From Dokdonella sp. (GTDB lineage: Bacteria; Pseudomonadota; Gammaproteobacteria; Xanthomonadales; Rhodanobacteraceae): DNA of 36,053 nucleotides. Location of the stretch: the NCBI GenBank assembly GCA_019634795.1, contig JAHCAR010000025.1:1-36053 (forward strand). Direction: 5' to 3'. Shown one piece after another: positions 24,761 through 33,273 of this stretch; within the stretch, counting starts at the first letter, position 1, and the number at the start of each line of letters is the position of its first letter. Below the pieces are notes generated by a model. It was not told the origin of the DNA and made no database searches. It saw nothing but the letters and a program-made list of their open reading frames with translations. Both the position numbers and the translations under genes were made by a program.

Positions 24761-25141
24761 GCGAAAACTCCCGGAATCCTCAATGGGATACGTCCAGCCC
24801 GGATCGGGCGAGTCGCCACCTTGCGGCCCGAGTGCAGCCTGAACGCGCCATTTGTCGCGATTCTTCCACAGGGGCATCGACCGCAGCAAGGCAACACACC
24901 ATGCACCATCACTCGACAAACGGCCATGATCGGCGAAAAAGCCGGCCTGGACCGCGCTGCATTCCGGCAATCCGGGCAGCCTGGCCGGCCATGGCCCGCG
25001 GAACGGTCGGGCGGCCGGTCAGCCCGGGCGCCGCGCGGCCGGATAGGCGCAGCCGCACCGCGCCAATCCTTCTCCAACCCCTCGAACACGCCGAATTTAC
25101 CGTCAACGGCGCCTAAAATCACCCAACATGACGCCAACGCG
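24761..25141. other. Gene-free stretch between rppH and the ligase gene
   Basis: 381 bp containing the rppH ribosome binding site and probably its promoter, plus the 3' flank of the ligase gene. No REP arm, tRNA or clear terminator was found. The rppH frame stays open back to 24970 without recognisable protein features. Confidence 0.5.
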
Positions 25142-26557
25142 TCAGATTTGTCCGCTTCTGCGGCGGCCTGGCCCGGACCGCTCGCGGCGCTGGGCCGCTT
25201 CCGCCTTGGCACCCGCCGCGGCCACCGCGATTCCCGCCAACACCGCGAATACCGCCATCAGGGCCTGCGTACGCAGCGGATAGTCGACCATCGAATGCAG
25301 CACGATCACGCCGATGCCCATCATCGCCGCCAGGCCGCAGGTCCGCGTGCTCGATTTCAGGGGCAAACGCAGCAGGCGAACCAGCGTCCGGACCAGCACG
25401 CCGAGGGCGAGCAAGGTGACCGCAACGCCGAGGATTCCCGCCTCGAGCCACCATTGCGCATAGTCGTTGTGGGCGTTGTTGACGTAGACGTTCATCAGCC
25501 CGTCATTGCGCGCACCCTGCTGGTAGGCCGGGATGAAGCTGCCGACTCCTGCGCCCCAGGGGGCATGATCGATGCCCACCTTCAACGTTTCGCTGGACAT
25601 TCTCGCCCGAGAGTCGGCGGTCGAATCGGCATCCGCATCAATCCGCAGCCAGCCCACCGCAGCATGCAATCCGATGATCAGCACCACCACGGCAAGTACA
25701 ACCCCGGCCAGCCGAACCCGGCTTTCGCGCAGAACGCGGAATTTCGCCAGACCGGAACTCGCAAGCACGGCGAGCAACATCAGCATGACGATGATCACCC
25801 CTGCCCGCGAGCCGACAATCGGCAGCGCGATTGCGAAAATGAGGGCCAGACCTGCCAGCGCCCCAAGTTCGGCGCCGTAGTGTCCGCGCTCGCGCGCGCG
25901 CCGCCATGCGCGCCCGATAAGCACGAGAACCAGCATCAGAGCGAGCGCCAACATGTCCGCCTGATGATTGCTGTTGGCAAAGATGCCTCCCCACTGGGGC
26001 GCATAAGCCGGATACAGGTTCAGGGGGCTGTCGCGGCCTGCCGCGATCTGAACAACCGCAAACATCAAGTTGGCCAGGGCCAGGGTGACCAGCAACCACA
26101 GCATCGGACGCCATCCGCGATGTCCAATAACCTGCATGCAGAAAAACAGTGCGATTCCGGGCAGCAGGAACCAGATCTCACGCTCGGTAGTGGCCGGCAT
26201 CAGCGACCATCGAAGATCCAGACCCATGACACCGGCCGTCTCGAGGTCGTGCAACAGCGGCGGTCGCGCGGCGGGAAGACTCCACAGGAAAGCCGGCAGC
26301 GGCAACAACTGCAACGACGGGATCAGCAGGATGGCGACCGCAACCAACATGCCCCAGCGCACAACAGATGCTTGTGCGGATATTCCGCTTCGGAACACCG
26401 CCAGGACAAGCACCGGGACCGCAAGCAGGCTCGCAGCCGTGGTTCCCCAATTGCCCTGTGCCGAATTGCCGCCGAAGCAAAAACAGAGGGCCAGGAGCAG
26501 CGCGCCGGCTATCGCAAAAAGGCGCACTTCGTGCTGCGTTCGATTCTCAGCGGCCAT
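25142..26557 (-). CDS. O-antigen ligase family (Wzy_C) membrane protein
   Basis: A 471-aa inner-membrane protein with about 12 hydrophobic segments. The large periplasmic loop near residues 310-370 holds PWGAGVGSFIPAYQQG and NAHNDYAQWWLEAGILG, the HNDY pattern of the Wzy_C/WaaL family. Such proteins join or polymerise glycans, attaching O-antigen to lipid A core, polymerising an exopolysaccharide or glycosylating pilin; sequence alone does not decide. The neighbouring export genes favour exopolysaccharide or O-antigen. Start ATG 26557 (MAAENRTQ) has no good Shine-Dalgarno. A GTG at 26605 would add 16 residues, and a small frame overlapping the start may couple translation. Confidence 0.82.
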   Translation of the reverse strand: MAAENRTQHEVRLFAIAGALLLALCFCFGGNSAQGNWGTTAASLLAVPVLVLAVFRSGISAQASVVRWGMLVAVAILLIPSLQLLPLPAFLWSLPAARPPLLHDLETAGVMGLDLRWSLMPATTEREIWFLLPGIALFFCMQVIGHRGWRPMLWLLVTLALANLMFAVVQIAAGRDSPLNLYPAYAPQWGGIFANSNHQADMLALALMLVLVLIGRAWRRARERGHYGAELGALAGLALIFAIALPIVGSRAGVIIVMLMLLAVLASSGLAKFRVLRESRVRLAGVVLAVVVLIIGLHAAVGWLRIDADADSTADSRARMSSETLKVGIDHAPWGAGVGSFIPAYQQGARNDGLMNVYVNNAHNDYAQWWLEAGILGVAVTLLALGVLVRTLVRLLRLPLKSSTRTCGLAAMMGIGVIVLHSMVDYPLRTQALMAVFAVLAGIAVAAAGAKAEAAQRRERSGPGRRRSGQI

Positions 26558-26615
26558 GGTTCGAAGTTTGCCCTGCTCGCGCCCTTGCAGTCTTCTTCTT
26601 GGCACACCCGTCCAT
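26547..26615 (-). CDS. Possible 22-aa upstream peptide overlapping the ligase start
   Basis: GGAG stands 8 bp before an ATG (26615). The frame MDGCAKKKTARARAGQTSN... ends with TGA at 26547-26549, just inside the ligase gene, whose own ATG lacks a ribosome binding site. It is a possible translational coupler; expression is inferred. Confidence 0.25.
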   Translation of the reverse strand: MDGCAKKKTARARAGQTSNHGR

Positions 26616-26700
26616 TACAGGTTCTCCAGGCATCCGCCACCCGGACGCGCTTGCGTTCCTTCGAGCGCAGAACAAGGCGTCAATGCGCCCTGCCGCCCAT

Positions 26701-26730
26701 GAAAAAGGCTTGGCGGACACGCCAAGCCTT
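26701..26730 (-). terminator. Intrinsic terminator of the small secreted-protein gene
   Basis: On the minus strand AAGGCTTGGCG, loop TGTC, CGCCAAGCCTT: a perfect 11-bp stem followed directly by TTTTC. It lies 54 bp after the stop codon of the 26784-27266 gene. It is the best intrinsic terminator in the window. Confidence 0.88.
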
Positions 26731-26783
26731 GGGTTGATGCGAGAAACCGCTGCCGCGGTCAGTCGTCATGCTTTCCTGTCAGA

Positions 26784-27266
26784 TCATCGACTCGCTGGCG
26801 GCTGATCGTCGTCGTCGTCATTGAGCCTGTCGTAGATTTCGTAGCCGGCGTAGGCTGCAACCACCGCACCGGCAACGATCAAGGTCTTCGAGACGCCGCC
26901 CCCACCCGCAGCAGCCACGGCAGGTGCTGGCAAAGCGCAGGTTGATGAAATCGGATAGACGCCCGGCTTGTCGAATTTCTGCCTGCAGCCGTCGTCATAG
27001 ACGACCGTCGCGGCGCTTTCCTTCGAAACCATCAGGCGCGACTTGTCGCTGACCCGCTGACCCGGCACGGCGGTCTGGAACGGGCCGCCGTTGCTGATCA
27101 TGATGACCCCTCCGTCCGTGCGCACTTCGGCAATCGTGCCGGCTTCCGGTTCGGGGGCCGCCGTTGATGCAGAGGACTCCGGCGCCATCATCTGGGCATG
27201 CAGAGGCAAGGCCACGCCCATGACGGCGATGCCCAGTACCATCGAGCGGATCACCATGCGGGTCAT
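26784..27266 (-). CDS. Small secreted or membrane-anchored protein of unknown function
   Basis: A 160-aa protein. The signal peptide MVIRSMVLGIAVMGVALPLHA ends in a good AxA-type cleavage site. A domain of about 70 residues follows (GTIAEVRTDGGVIMISNGGP to YDDGCRQKFDKPGVYPIS), distantly like FecR or other envelope beta domains. Then come a Gly/Ala stretch and a hydrophobic segment (TLIVAGAVVAAYAGYEI), and an acidic tail DDDDDQ. I do not recognise the family. AGGAG lies 7 bp before the ATG, with a promoter-like TTGACA upstream and a strong terminator downstream, so it looks like a well-expressed single gene placed between the TPR gene and the ligase gene. Confidence 0.75.
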   Translation of the reverse strand: MTRMVIRSMVLGIAVMGVALPLHAQMMAPESSASTAAPEPEAGTIAEVRTDGGVIMISNGGPFQTAVPGQRVSDKSRLMVSKESAATVVYDDGCRQKFDKPGVYPISSTCALPAPAVAAAGGGGVSKTLIVAGAVVAAYAGYEIYDRLNDDDDDQPPASR

Positions 27267-27294
27267 TTGAATGCTCCTGCGCCAAATTTGGACT

Positions 27295-27323
27295 TGGGTA
27301 GTCTAGATCACGCCCCGTGTCAA
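27295..27323 (-). promoter_or_regulatory. Possible promoter of the small secreted-protein gene
   Basis: On the minus strand a perfect TTGACA (27318-27323), a 17-bp spacer and TACCCA (27295-27300). The -35 is excellent and the -10 poor. Confidence 0.4.
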
Positions 27324-27387
27324 GGCAAACGAAAGGCTTGGCCCCTAACGGCCCGCAAGACTGGCGTCGTCGGCATCTCGAACGAAC

Positions 27388-28602
27388 TCATGGGTCAATG
27401 GAAACATCATCGAACCAGACCGTGCCGGCAAGGATCTTTCCGGGGCCCTTCGATCCGGCATTGCGCAGCGACAGATCCTGAGCCTGGCAGTTTCGCTCCG
27501 GAATTTCGAAGTCGACGCCATGTTCCTGCCAGTCTGCACTGCCGACCACGACATCCGAAACCGCAATCTGCCGGGCCCCATCGAGGCAGCGAATCTCCCA
27601 TTGCAGTCCTCTATCGCTGCGCAGGTCCTGGGCGCGGGTTCGAAAGTGCAGTCGATAAGAGCCCGGCGCCAGCAGTAGCCATTGGTGCAGCGGTATATGC
27701 TCGGTCCTGCGACCGAGGAAGCGCAGGCGCAGCGCCACCGATCCGTCTGTCCCCGCCAGCCGGTCCCGATCAATGATGACATCGGCGGACTTGTCGATTC
27801 GCCAATCGAAGCCGATGCCGCTCGGATCTGTCTCGAATCCGCCGTTGTGGATGCTGCGCAAGGTTGTCATTTCGGACAATGGCAATTCGCCCGCCCAGCG
27901 CGCGTAGGCCTCACCCCATTTCCCCTCCTTCGCCAGCCGGTCGATCCACTGCCCCATTTCGGCCGCATCCAGCGCGTGACGCCGTTGCAGGGAGGTAAGC
28001 AGATGCTCGACGGCCGCCGAACTTGCCTTGCTCATCATCGAACCGACAAGGCTGGCGCGCCAGACTGGACTGGTCGCCAATCTTTCGGCCAACGCATCGG
28101 AAAACCCGGGATCATCGGCGAGCGCAATCAACACCGGATAGAGGTTTCCCTGCCTGCCCGGTGAGATGCGCGAGATGCGATCGAGAAGATCGAGTGCCTG
28201 CGCGTAGTGCCCTTGACGCAATTGCTCGACCATTAGCCAGGCCGGTGGACCAAGCGCATGAGGAGCGCGATGCAGCGCGATGTCGGAGAGCACTTCCGCG
28301 CTTTGAACGTCGCCTTCGGCAACGGCCACCTTGCTCAGGATGACGAATCCCTGTTGGGAGAGCGGCTCCGTTTGCAGGAGCCGCAACGCGGTCTGCCGCG
28401 CGGCGGACCATTCCTTGCGATCGAGTTGCTGCCGGGCCAGGGCAGCCAGCGCCTCGGGATTGGCCGGGTCCCAGGCGAGCGCCTGTTGCGGGTGTTCCTG
28501 CGCCATCTGGTCCGACAGGCCGGTGACAACGATGCGCCAGCAGACCAGGGCGGCAAGCAGCAGCGCAATCAGCCAGGCCGCGCCGGTGGCCACCCGTTTC
28601 AT
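27388..28602 (-). CDS. Membrane-anchored TPR protein with C-terminal jelly-roll domain
   Basis: A 404-aa protein. The N-terminal membrane helix is WLIALLLAALVCWRIVVTGL. TPR-like helical repeats follow (QQALAWDPANPEALAALARQ and QTALRLLQTEPLSQQGFVIL, about residues 35-230). A C-terminal domain of about 150 residues (NGGFETDPSGIGFDWRI to GTVWFDDVSI) has the hallmarks of carbohydrate-binding jelly rolls (CBM4/9-like). It probably sits in the periplasm and may hold glycan or assembly partners; this is inference. Its ATG overlaps the J-domain gene stop as ATGA, so it is coupled to the exopolysaccharide operon. Start MKRVATG is chosen because of that overlap and the membrane helix. Confidence 0.8.
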   Translation of the reverse strand: MKRVATGAAWLIALLLAALVCWRIVVTGLSDQMAQEHPQQALAWDPANPEALAALARQQLDRKEWSAARQTALRLLQTEPLSQQGFVILSKVAVAEGDVQSAEVLSDIALHRAPHALGPPAWLMVEQLRQGHYAQALDLLDRISRISPGRQGNLYPVLIALADDPGFSDALAERLATSPVWRASLVGSMMSKASSAAVEHLLTSLQRRHALDAAEMGQWIDRLAKEGKWGEAYARWAGELPLSEMTTLRSIHNGGFETDPSGIGFDWRIDKSADVIIDRDRLAGTDGSVALRLRFLGRRTEHIPLHQWLLLAPGSYRLHFRTRAQDLRSDRGLQWEIRCLDGARQIAVSDVVVGSADWQEHGVDFEIPERNCQAQDLSLRNAGSKGPGKILAGTVWFDDVSIDP

Positions 28603-30179
28603 TGGCTTGGCAGCATCTTTACCCGGGTGATCTTCCAGCCGCCATCGCGCCAGGCCATGTCGAGATAGAAGCGCCCCTTTTCGGCGGCCTTTCGGTTGGC
28701 ATCGACGTGATAGGTCGCTTCGAGCGCGACCGTGGCATCGGACATCCGCCAGGTCGGCGGATCGAGTGCGAAACGATCGATGTCCAGATGGCCGTTGCGG
28801 GCGTGCAGGGCATCGCGCTCTCGTGCAGCGGTCAGCTGACCCGGCACGTCGCTCCACTGCGGAAGCTCCGAAGTCCGGCTGCGGAGATAGCTGAGCATGC
28901 TGCGCAGCCGCTCCCGGGCGAGCTCGAATCGCTCCACCGGGTCACCGCTCGGCGCCGCCGCCATCGGGGATGCGGCGGTCGCCTCGGCCGTCGTGTCCGA
29001 TAGATCGCCCGCGCCATTGGAGTCCGGGTCCATCGCTTGCGATGGCGGCGATGTCCGGTCCGTCGATGGCCTGGTCGGCTCAGCGCTGATTTCCGCCGCA
29101 GGGGTCGCGGCGGATGCGGTGCTTATCAGCGCGGTCGTTCCCTCATGTTGCCGAACCTGGCGGCGGGTCGCGTTTGGATTGTCGGCTGCCTTTTCGGCCA
29201 GCTTGGGGCCAGCCGCCGCCTGCGACAGCCCTGGCGCCGGCTCCGCATTCGATCCCGCTTCACCGGCACTCTCGGCGGGCGGCCGCCGGACCGAAGCCAT
29301 GGCGCCGGTGCTGCTGCCCGGCTCGGGTCCCGTCACCTGCTTCGAATCTGCGCCTGGAGCCGGGTCGGTTGCAGCCGGGTCGGCAGGGTTCATCGAGTCG
29401 ACGGCGGCACCCTTCGGCGACGGCGAGTCGTCGCTTGCCGGCGGCACCGGGTCCGAATGCGCCATGAAGATCGGATCGCCCGTGTTCGCGGCGCGACTCC
29501 CTTCAGCCCCGGGCAGGAGGGCGCCCTCCGATGCATCCGGCGCGCCGGCCTGCAGCGTCGGCGCACTGGAATCCAGATAGTCATCGCGGGTCACTGCGAG
29601 ATAGAAAAGGCCGGCGCAAAAGAGCAACAAGCCGCCGATGGTGATGCCCCTGAGCCAATGCCGGGAGGCGCGATGAACGGGCGCGGCACTCCAGGCAGGC
29701 AGTGGGATGGCGCCGGATTCGAGAAATTCAGCGGCGCTCTCGAGCGGCTCCCGCGGGTGACTGCCATCGTAGGCTTCGCGCGCCTTCGGGTTGCGCAGCT
29801 GCTGCCAGGCCCAGTTGACCTTGGTTGCGAACACCGCTTCCCAGTCTTCGCCGCGCCGGTCCGGATGCAGCCAGCGCTGCAGGAAGATGTAGTGCTGACG
29901 GATCTGCTTGCTGTCCGCGTCGGCGGAAAGGCCGAGGACCCGGTAGGCATCCGTTCCGGGCTCGAACAGCACCTGGTGCAGGTAGAAGCGGACCGCTTCG
30001 AGCACGGTCTCCTCGGACTCCGAGAACAGGGCCGCGGCATTCTCCAGCTGCGGCTGGGTCGCCGAGGCGATCTGCAGGGCCAGGCCCATGTTTTCCGGCA
30101 ACGGCCGATCGCGCAGGGCGAAGCGCTGAATCGGCGCCTGGTGCAAGGCCATCGCCAGTTCCAGCGCATCGGTGCTCAT
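28599..30179 (-). CDS. Membrane J-domain protein in the exopolysaccharide operon
   Basis: A 526-aa protein. The N-terminal helical part (1-75) leads to a J domain (about 78-140, VLGLSADADSKQIRQHYIFL then WLHPDRRG with the HPD motif needed to stimulate Hsp70), one membrane helix (WLRGITIGGLLLFCAGLFYL, about 175-195), a disordered Pro/Ala/Ser/Asp linker of about 210 residues, and a C-terminal domain of about 110 residues (FELARERLRSMLSYLRS to WKITRVKMLPSQ) of NTF2-like or DUF4440-like appearance. The J domain is cytoplasmic and the tail periplasmic if the helix is N-in. Start MSTDALEL overlaps the tyrosine kinase stop as ATGA; the TPR gene overlaps its own stop the same way. Confidence 0.82.
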   Translation of the reverse strand: MSTDALELAMALHQAPIQRFALRDRPLPENMGLALQIASATQPQLENAAALFSESEETVLEAVRFYLHQVLFEPGTDAYRVLGLSADADSKQIRQHYIFLQRWLHPDRRGEDWEAVFATKVNWAWQQLRNPKAREAYDGSHPREPLESAAEFLESGAIPLPAWSAAPVHRASRHWLRGITIGGLLLFCAGLFYLAVTRDDYLDSSAPTLQAGAPDASEGALLPGAEGSRAANTGDPIFMAHSDPVPPASDDSPSPKGAAVDSMNPADPAATDPAPGADSKQVTGPEPGSSTGAMASVRRPPAESAGEAGSNAEPAPGLSQAAAGPKLAEKAADNPNATRRQVRQHEGTTALISTASAATPAAEISAEPTRPSTDRTSPPSQAMDPDSNGAGDLSDTTAEATAASPMAAAPSGDPVERFELARERLRSMLSYLRSRTSELPQWSDVPGQLTAARERDALHARNGHLDIDRFALDPPTWRMSDATVALEATYHVDANRKAAEKGRFYLDMAWRDGGWKITRVKMLPSQ

Positions 30180-32503
30180 CTGCGCGCCTTGCGTTCGAGC
30201 AGCTTGGTCGATCCGCCGTAGGCGTAATAGCCCTCGTATTCGTAGCCATAGCCGCTGGCCTTGGCGTCGTACTGGGTCAGCAGGCAACCGATCAGGCGCG
30301 CGTGGGTGACGCGCAGGCGCTTGATCGCCGCCTGCGCAGAGCTGATGCGCGACGAACCGGATTGCACGATCAGCAGCGTGCCGACCGCGGCATTCGCGAG
30401 GATCGGCGCATCGGCGATGCCGAGCACGGGCGGGCCGTCGATGATGATCTGGTCGTACTTCTGCGCCGCGATCAGCAACAACGAAACCAGGCGCGAGCCG
30501 GCCAGCAGCTCGGTCGGACTCGGCGGCAACGGACCGGACAGGATCACGTCGAGATTCTTGTTGTCGGTCTTCGTCACCGATTGGGCCAGCGACTTCGCCC
30601 CCGAAAGCAGGCTGCTCAAGCCGGTGCCGCGCGGCAGGCCCGTGGCCTTGGCCAGCGAGGGATTGCGCAGATCGCCTTCGATCAGCAGCACGCGCTTGCC
30701 GAGCTGGACGAAGTTGTTGGCCAGGGTCAGCGCCGAGGTCGACTTGCCCTCGGTGGCCGCCGGGCTGGTGATCAGCAGCACCTTCGGCACGCCGCGATCG
30801 GTCGAAAACTGCAGGGCCGTGCGCACCGAGCGGTAACTCTCCGAGAAGGCCGAACGCGGGTCGTTGAGCGCCTCGCGCGGGGTCTGCCGGGCCAGCTTCG
30901 GGATGATGCCGAGCACGACGAGCTTCAGATGCTGCTCGATGTCCTGCGGGGTCTTCAGGGTGTCGTCGATGTATTCGAGCAACAGCGCGAGCATGACACC
31001 GAGCAGCAGGCCCAGCGCCAGGCCGATCATCAGGTTGCGGGAAAGGCTCGGCTTGAAGCGCGACTTCGGCACCTCGGCCCGATCGATGATCGAGATATTG
31101 CTCGGCTTGGCGCCGCCGGCCATGCCCACTTCCTTGTAGCGCTGCAGCAGGGCGTTGTAGAGCTGGCGGTTGGTGTCGACGTCGCGCTTGAGGATGTTGT
31201 ACTGGATGCTGCGACGGTCGGTTTCGAGGGTCTCCGAACGCAGGCTGTCGAGCTGTTCGACAAGGAGTTTTTCCTGCGCCACCGCGGAGTCGTATTCGGC
31301 CTTGACCGAGGCGCGCATGTTCTTCAGCTCGGTGTCGATCTGCCGCGAGGCCTCGTCGATCTGGCTCTTCAGCGCCAGCATCTCGGGGTAATCCGGCTTG
31401 AACACCTGCAGCTTCTGCTGGTACTGACCCTGCAGGGTCGCGCGCTGCTGCTGCAGGATGCGCACCGGCGAATCGACGAACAGGTCGGCCGGCAAGGTAT
31501 TTCCGCTGGTACCGCTGGCCGCCTGCCAGCGCGCCTCGGCGCGAATGCGCTGCTGCTGGGCCTGGGCCAGCGAGGCATTGAGGTTGACCAGGTTCTGACC
31601 GACCAGCGAGGTGCCGTCGGCACCCGGAACGATGTCTTCCTTCTGTGCGAACGAGACCAGCGCGCGCTCGGAATTCTCGAGCTGCGACTTGAGCTGGGCC
31701 AGCTGGTCCTCGAGGTACTTCTTGGCATAGGAGGAAGCACCGAACTGGCGATCCATGCTCGATGCGATGAAGCCGTCGGCGATCGCGTTCGCCACGCGCG
31801 CGGCAAACGCCGGAGACAGGCTGTCGAAACTCACGCGCACGAGATGTGAATCGCGGATCGGAATGACGGTTACGCCGCTCTGGATCTGGGCCGTCGCTCT
31901 GCGCAGCTTGACCATCGGATCGACCGCGTCTGCGCCGGCGTCTTCGGCCGCAACGGCGTCCGGCGCCACGGCCGGTTCCTGCACGCGCGAACCCGGGTTC
32001 AGCAGATTCCGCAGGCGGTCGGTCCAGCTCGGCGGCTCGAGGCGTTCGAGTACGTTGGTGTCGGCCAGGTGCAGATCGCCGACCACGCGTTCGGCCAGCG
32101 AGCGGCTCTTCAGCAGTTCGTACTGGGTCTGGTTGAAATCGCGATCGAGGGCGCCCATCGGCGTGATGCCCTGGACCTGCATGATCTGCATGGTCTCGGC
32201 CTCGATCTGCATGACGACCGTGGCGCGATAGGTGGGCGGAGTCAGCAGGGTGCTGATCAGGGCAACCGCCACGACCGCGACGACGATGCCGGCAATCAGC
32301 CAGCGCCGCTTGACCAGCATGCGCCAGTAGGCGAGCAGGTCGATGCCATCGTCGTCACCGGCGTCCGCGCCATCGACCGGTGTCGCCACGATCGCGCGTG
32401 ATTCGGGCTGCGCGTGCCGCTGCACCTCGCGCCGCGACACTCTCGCTGTCGGGAGCGAGTCGCGGTTGCCGCCTGCCTTTGCCGGAAAATTGTCAGGCGC
32501 CAT
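30176..32503 (-). CDS. Wzc-type polysaccharide co-polymerase / tyrosine autokinase
   Basis: A 775-aa inner-membrane BY-kinase that controls chain length and export of capsule or exopolysaccharide. The Wzz domain starts at DLLAYWRMLVKRRWLIAGIV (first membrane helix). A long periplasmic coiled coil follows (about 200-440), then the second helix (LMIGLALGLLLGVMLALLLE). The C-terminal kinase has Walker A SPAATEGKST, Walker A' VLLIEGDLRNP and Walker B IIIDGPPVLGIAD. The C-terminal tyrosine cluster (YGYEYEGYYAYGG) is the autophosphorylation tail. CpsB and the Wza-like exporter are encoded just upstream, the usual trio. A 35-bp gap separates it from the exporter gene, with a weak Shine-Dalgarno. Confidence 0.93.
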   Translation of the reverse strand: MAPDNFPAKAGGNRDSLPTARVSRREVQRHAQPESRAIVATPVDGADAGDDDGIDLLAYWRMLVKRRWLIAGIVVAVVAVALISTLLTPPTYRATVVMQIEAETMQIMQVQGITPMGALDRDFNQTQYELLKSRSLAERVVGDLHLADTNVLERLEPPSWTDRLRNLLNPGSRVQEPAVAPDAVAAEDAGADAVDPMVKLRRATAQIQSGVTVIPIRDSHLVRVSFDSLSPAFAARVANAIADGFIASSMDRQFGASSYAKKYLEDQLAQLKSQLENSERALVSFAQKEDIVPGADGTSLVGQNLVNLNASLAQAQQQRIRAEARWQAASGTSGNTLPADLFVDSPVRILQQQRATLQGQYQQKLQVFKPDYPEMLALKSQIDEASRQIDTELKNMRASVKAEYDSAVAQEKLLVEQLDSLRSETLETDRRSIQYNILKRDVDTNRQLYNALLQRYKEVGMAGGAKPSNISIIDRAEVPKSRFKPSLSRNLMIGLALGLLLGVMLALLLEYIDDTLKTPQDIEQHLKLVVLGIIPKLARQTPREALNDPRSAFSESYRSVRTALQFSTDRGVPKVLLITSPAATEGKSTSALTLANNFVQLGKRVLLIEGDLRNPSLAKATGLPRGTGLSSLLSGAKSLAQSVTKTDNKNLDVILSGPLPPSPTELLAGSRLVSLLLIAAQKYDQIIIDGPPVLGIADAPILANAAVGTLLIVQSGSSRISSAQAAIKRLRVTHARLIGCLLTQYDAKASGYGYEYEGYYAYGGSTKLLERKARR

Positions 32504-32538
32504 GGAGAATCATCTTGCCTCGCAGTCAGGATTGCGAA

Positions 32539-33273
32539 CTAGAGCAGGAAGAACAGTCCGACCAGGGGCAGGGACTTGAGAATATTCTGGTAGGCCGATT
32601 TACCGGCCGCATCGCCGACCACGATGATGTCATCACCATAAACCAGCGGATCATCGGCCGTGCCGTTGCGGATGGCACGGATGTCGAAAGCAGCAGCCAT
32701 CTTCTTGCCCTTGACCTGCCGGAACACCACCACCCGACTGGGCTCGGCAAGCTGGTCGAATCCGCCGGCGATGGCCACGGCCTGGAGCAGGCTGGTCTTG
32801 CCGGTCAGCGGATAGATACCGGGCCGCTTGAACGAACCTTCCATCGTGATCCGCTGGCTGGCGTATTCCTTGACGAACACGCTGACTTGCGGATTCTGGA
32901 GATAATTCTTGGAGAGACTCGCGGCGATATCCTTTTCCAGCTCCGGTATGGTGCGGCCGCCGGCCTGCAGGGCGCCGACCAATGGGAGCGAAATCTGACC
33001 ATTCGAATTGACCCGGACCGTGCGGGTCAGGTCCGGAACGCCGAACACCGAGATTTCGAGCTGATCCTGCGCACCGACCCGATATTCGGTTCCGCCTTCA
33101 TAGGCGCCGCTGGCCGTTGTGGTATCAGAAGGGGGCAGCGCATTTTCATAGTTGCCGGCCCGCACGGTTGATCCCCCGCCACACCCGGGCAGGGCCATCG
33201 CCAGCAGACAGACCGCCAGGGCCCGCACCAAAAAACCACTCATCCACATGCACCCGCACCCATGGAACTTCAT
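32539..33273 (-). CDS. Outer-membrane polysaccharide export lipoprotein (Wza/GumB type)
   Basis: A 244-aa protein. The lipoprotein signal peptide ends in the lipobox LPGC. A Poly_export domain follows (YRVGAQDQLEISVFGVPDLT, INGxIxLPL-like NGQISLPLVGALQAGG), then one SLBB domain (ITMEGSFKRPGIYPLTGKTS, LLQAVAIAGGFDQLA), and a C-terminal hydrophobic segment (ILKSLPLVGLFFLL). Short relatives of this size lack the second SLBB of E. coli Wza. ATG 33273 overlaps the cpsB stop as ATGA, which supports it even though ATG 33243 would give a more typical signal peptide. It works with the following Wzc-type kinase. Confidence 0.9.
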   Translation of the reverse strand: MKFHGCGCMWMSGFLVRALAVCLLAMALPGCGGGSTVRAGNYENALPPSDTTTASGAYEGGTEYRVGAQDQLEISVFGVPDLTRTVRVNSNGQISLPLVGALQAGGRTIPELEKDIAASLSKNYLQNPQVSVFVKEYASQRITMEGSFKRPGIYPLTGKTSLLQAVAIAGGFDQLAEPSRVVVFRQVKGKKMAAAFDIRAIRNGTADDPLVYGDDIIVVGDAAGKSAYQNILKSLPLVGLFFLL

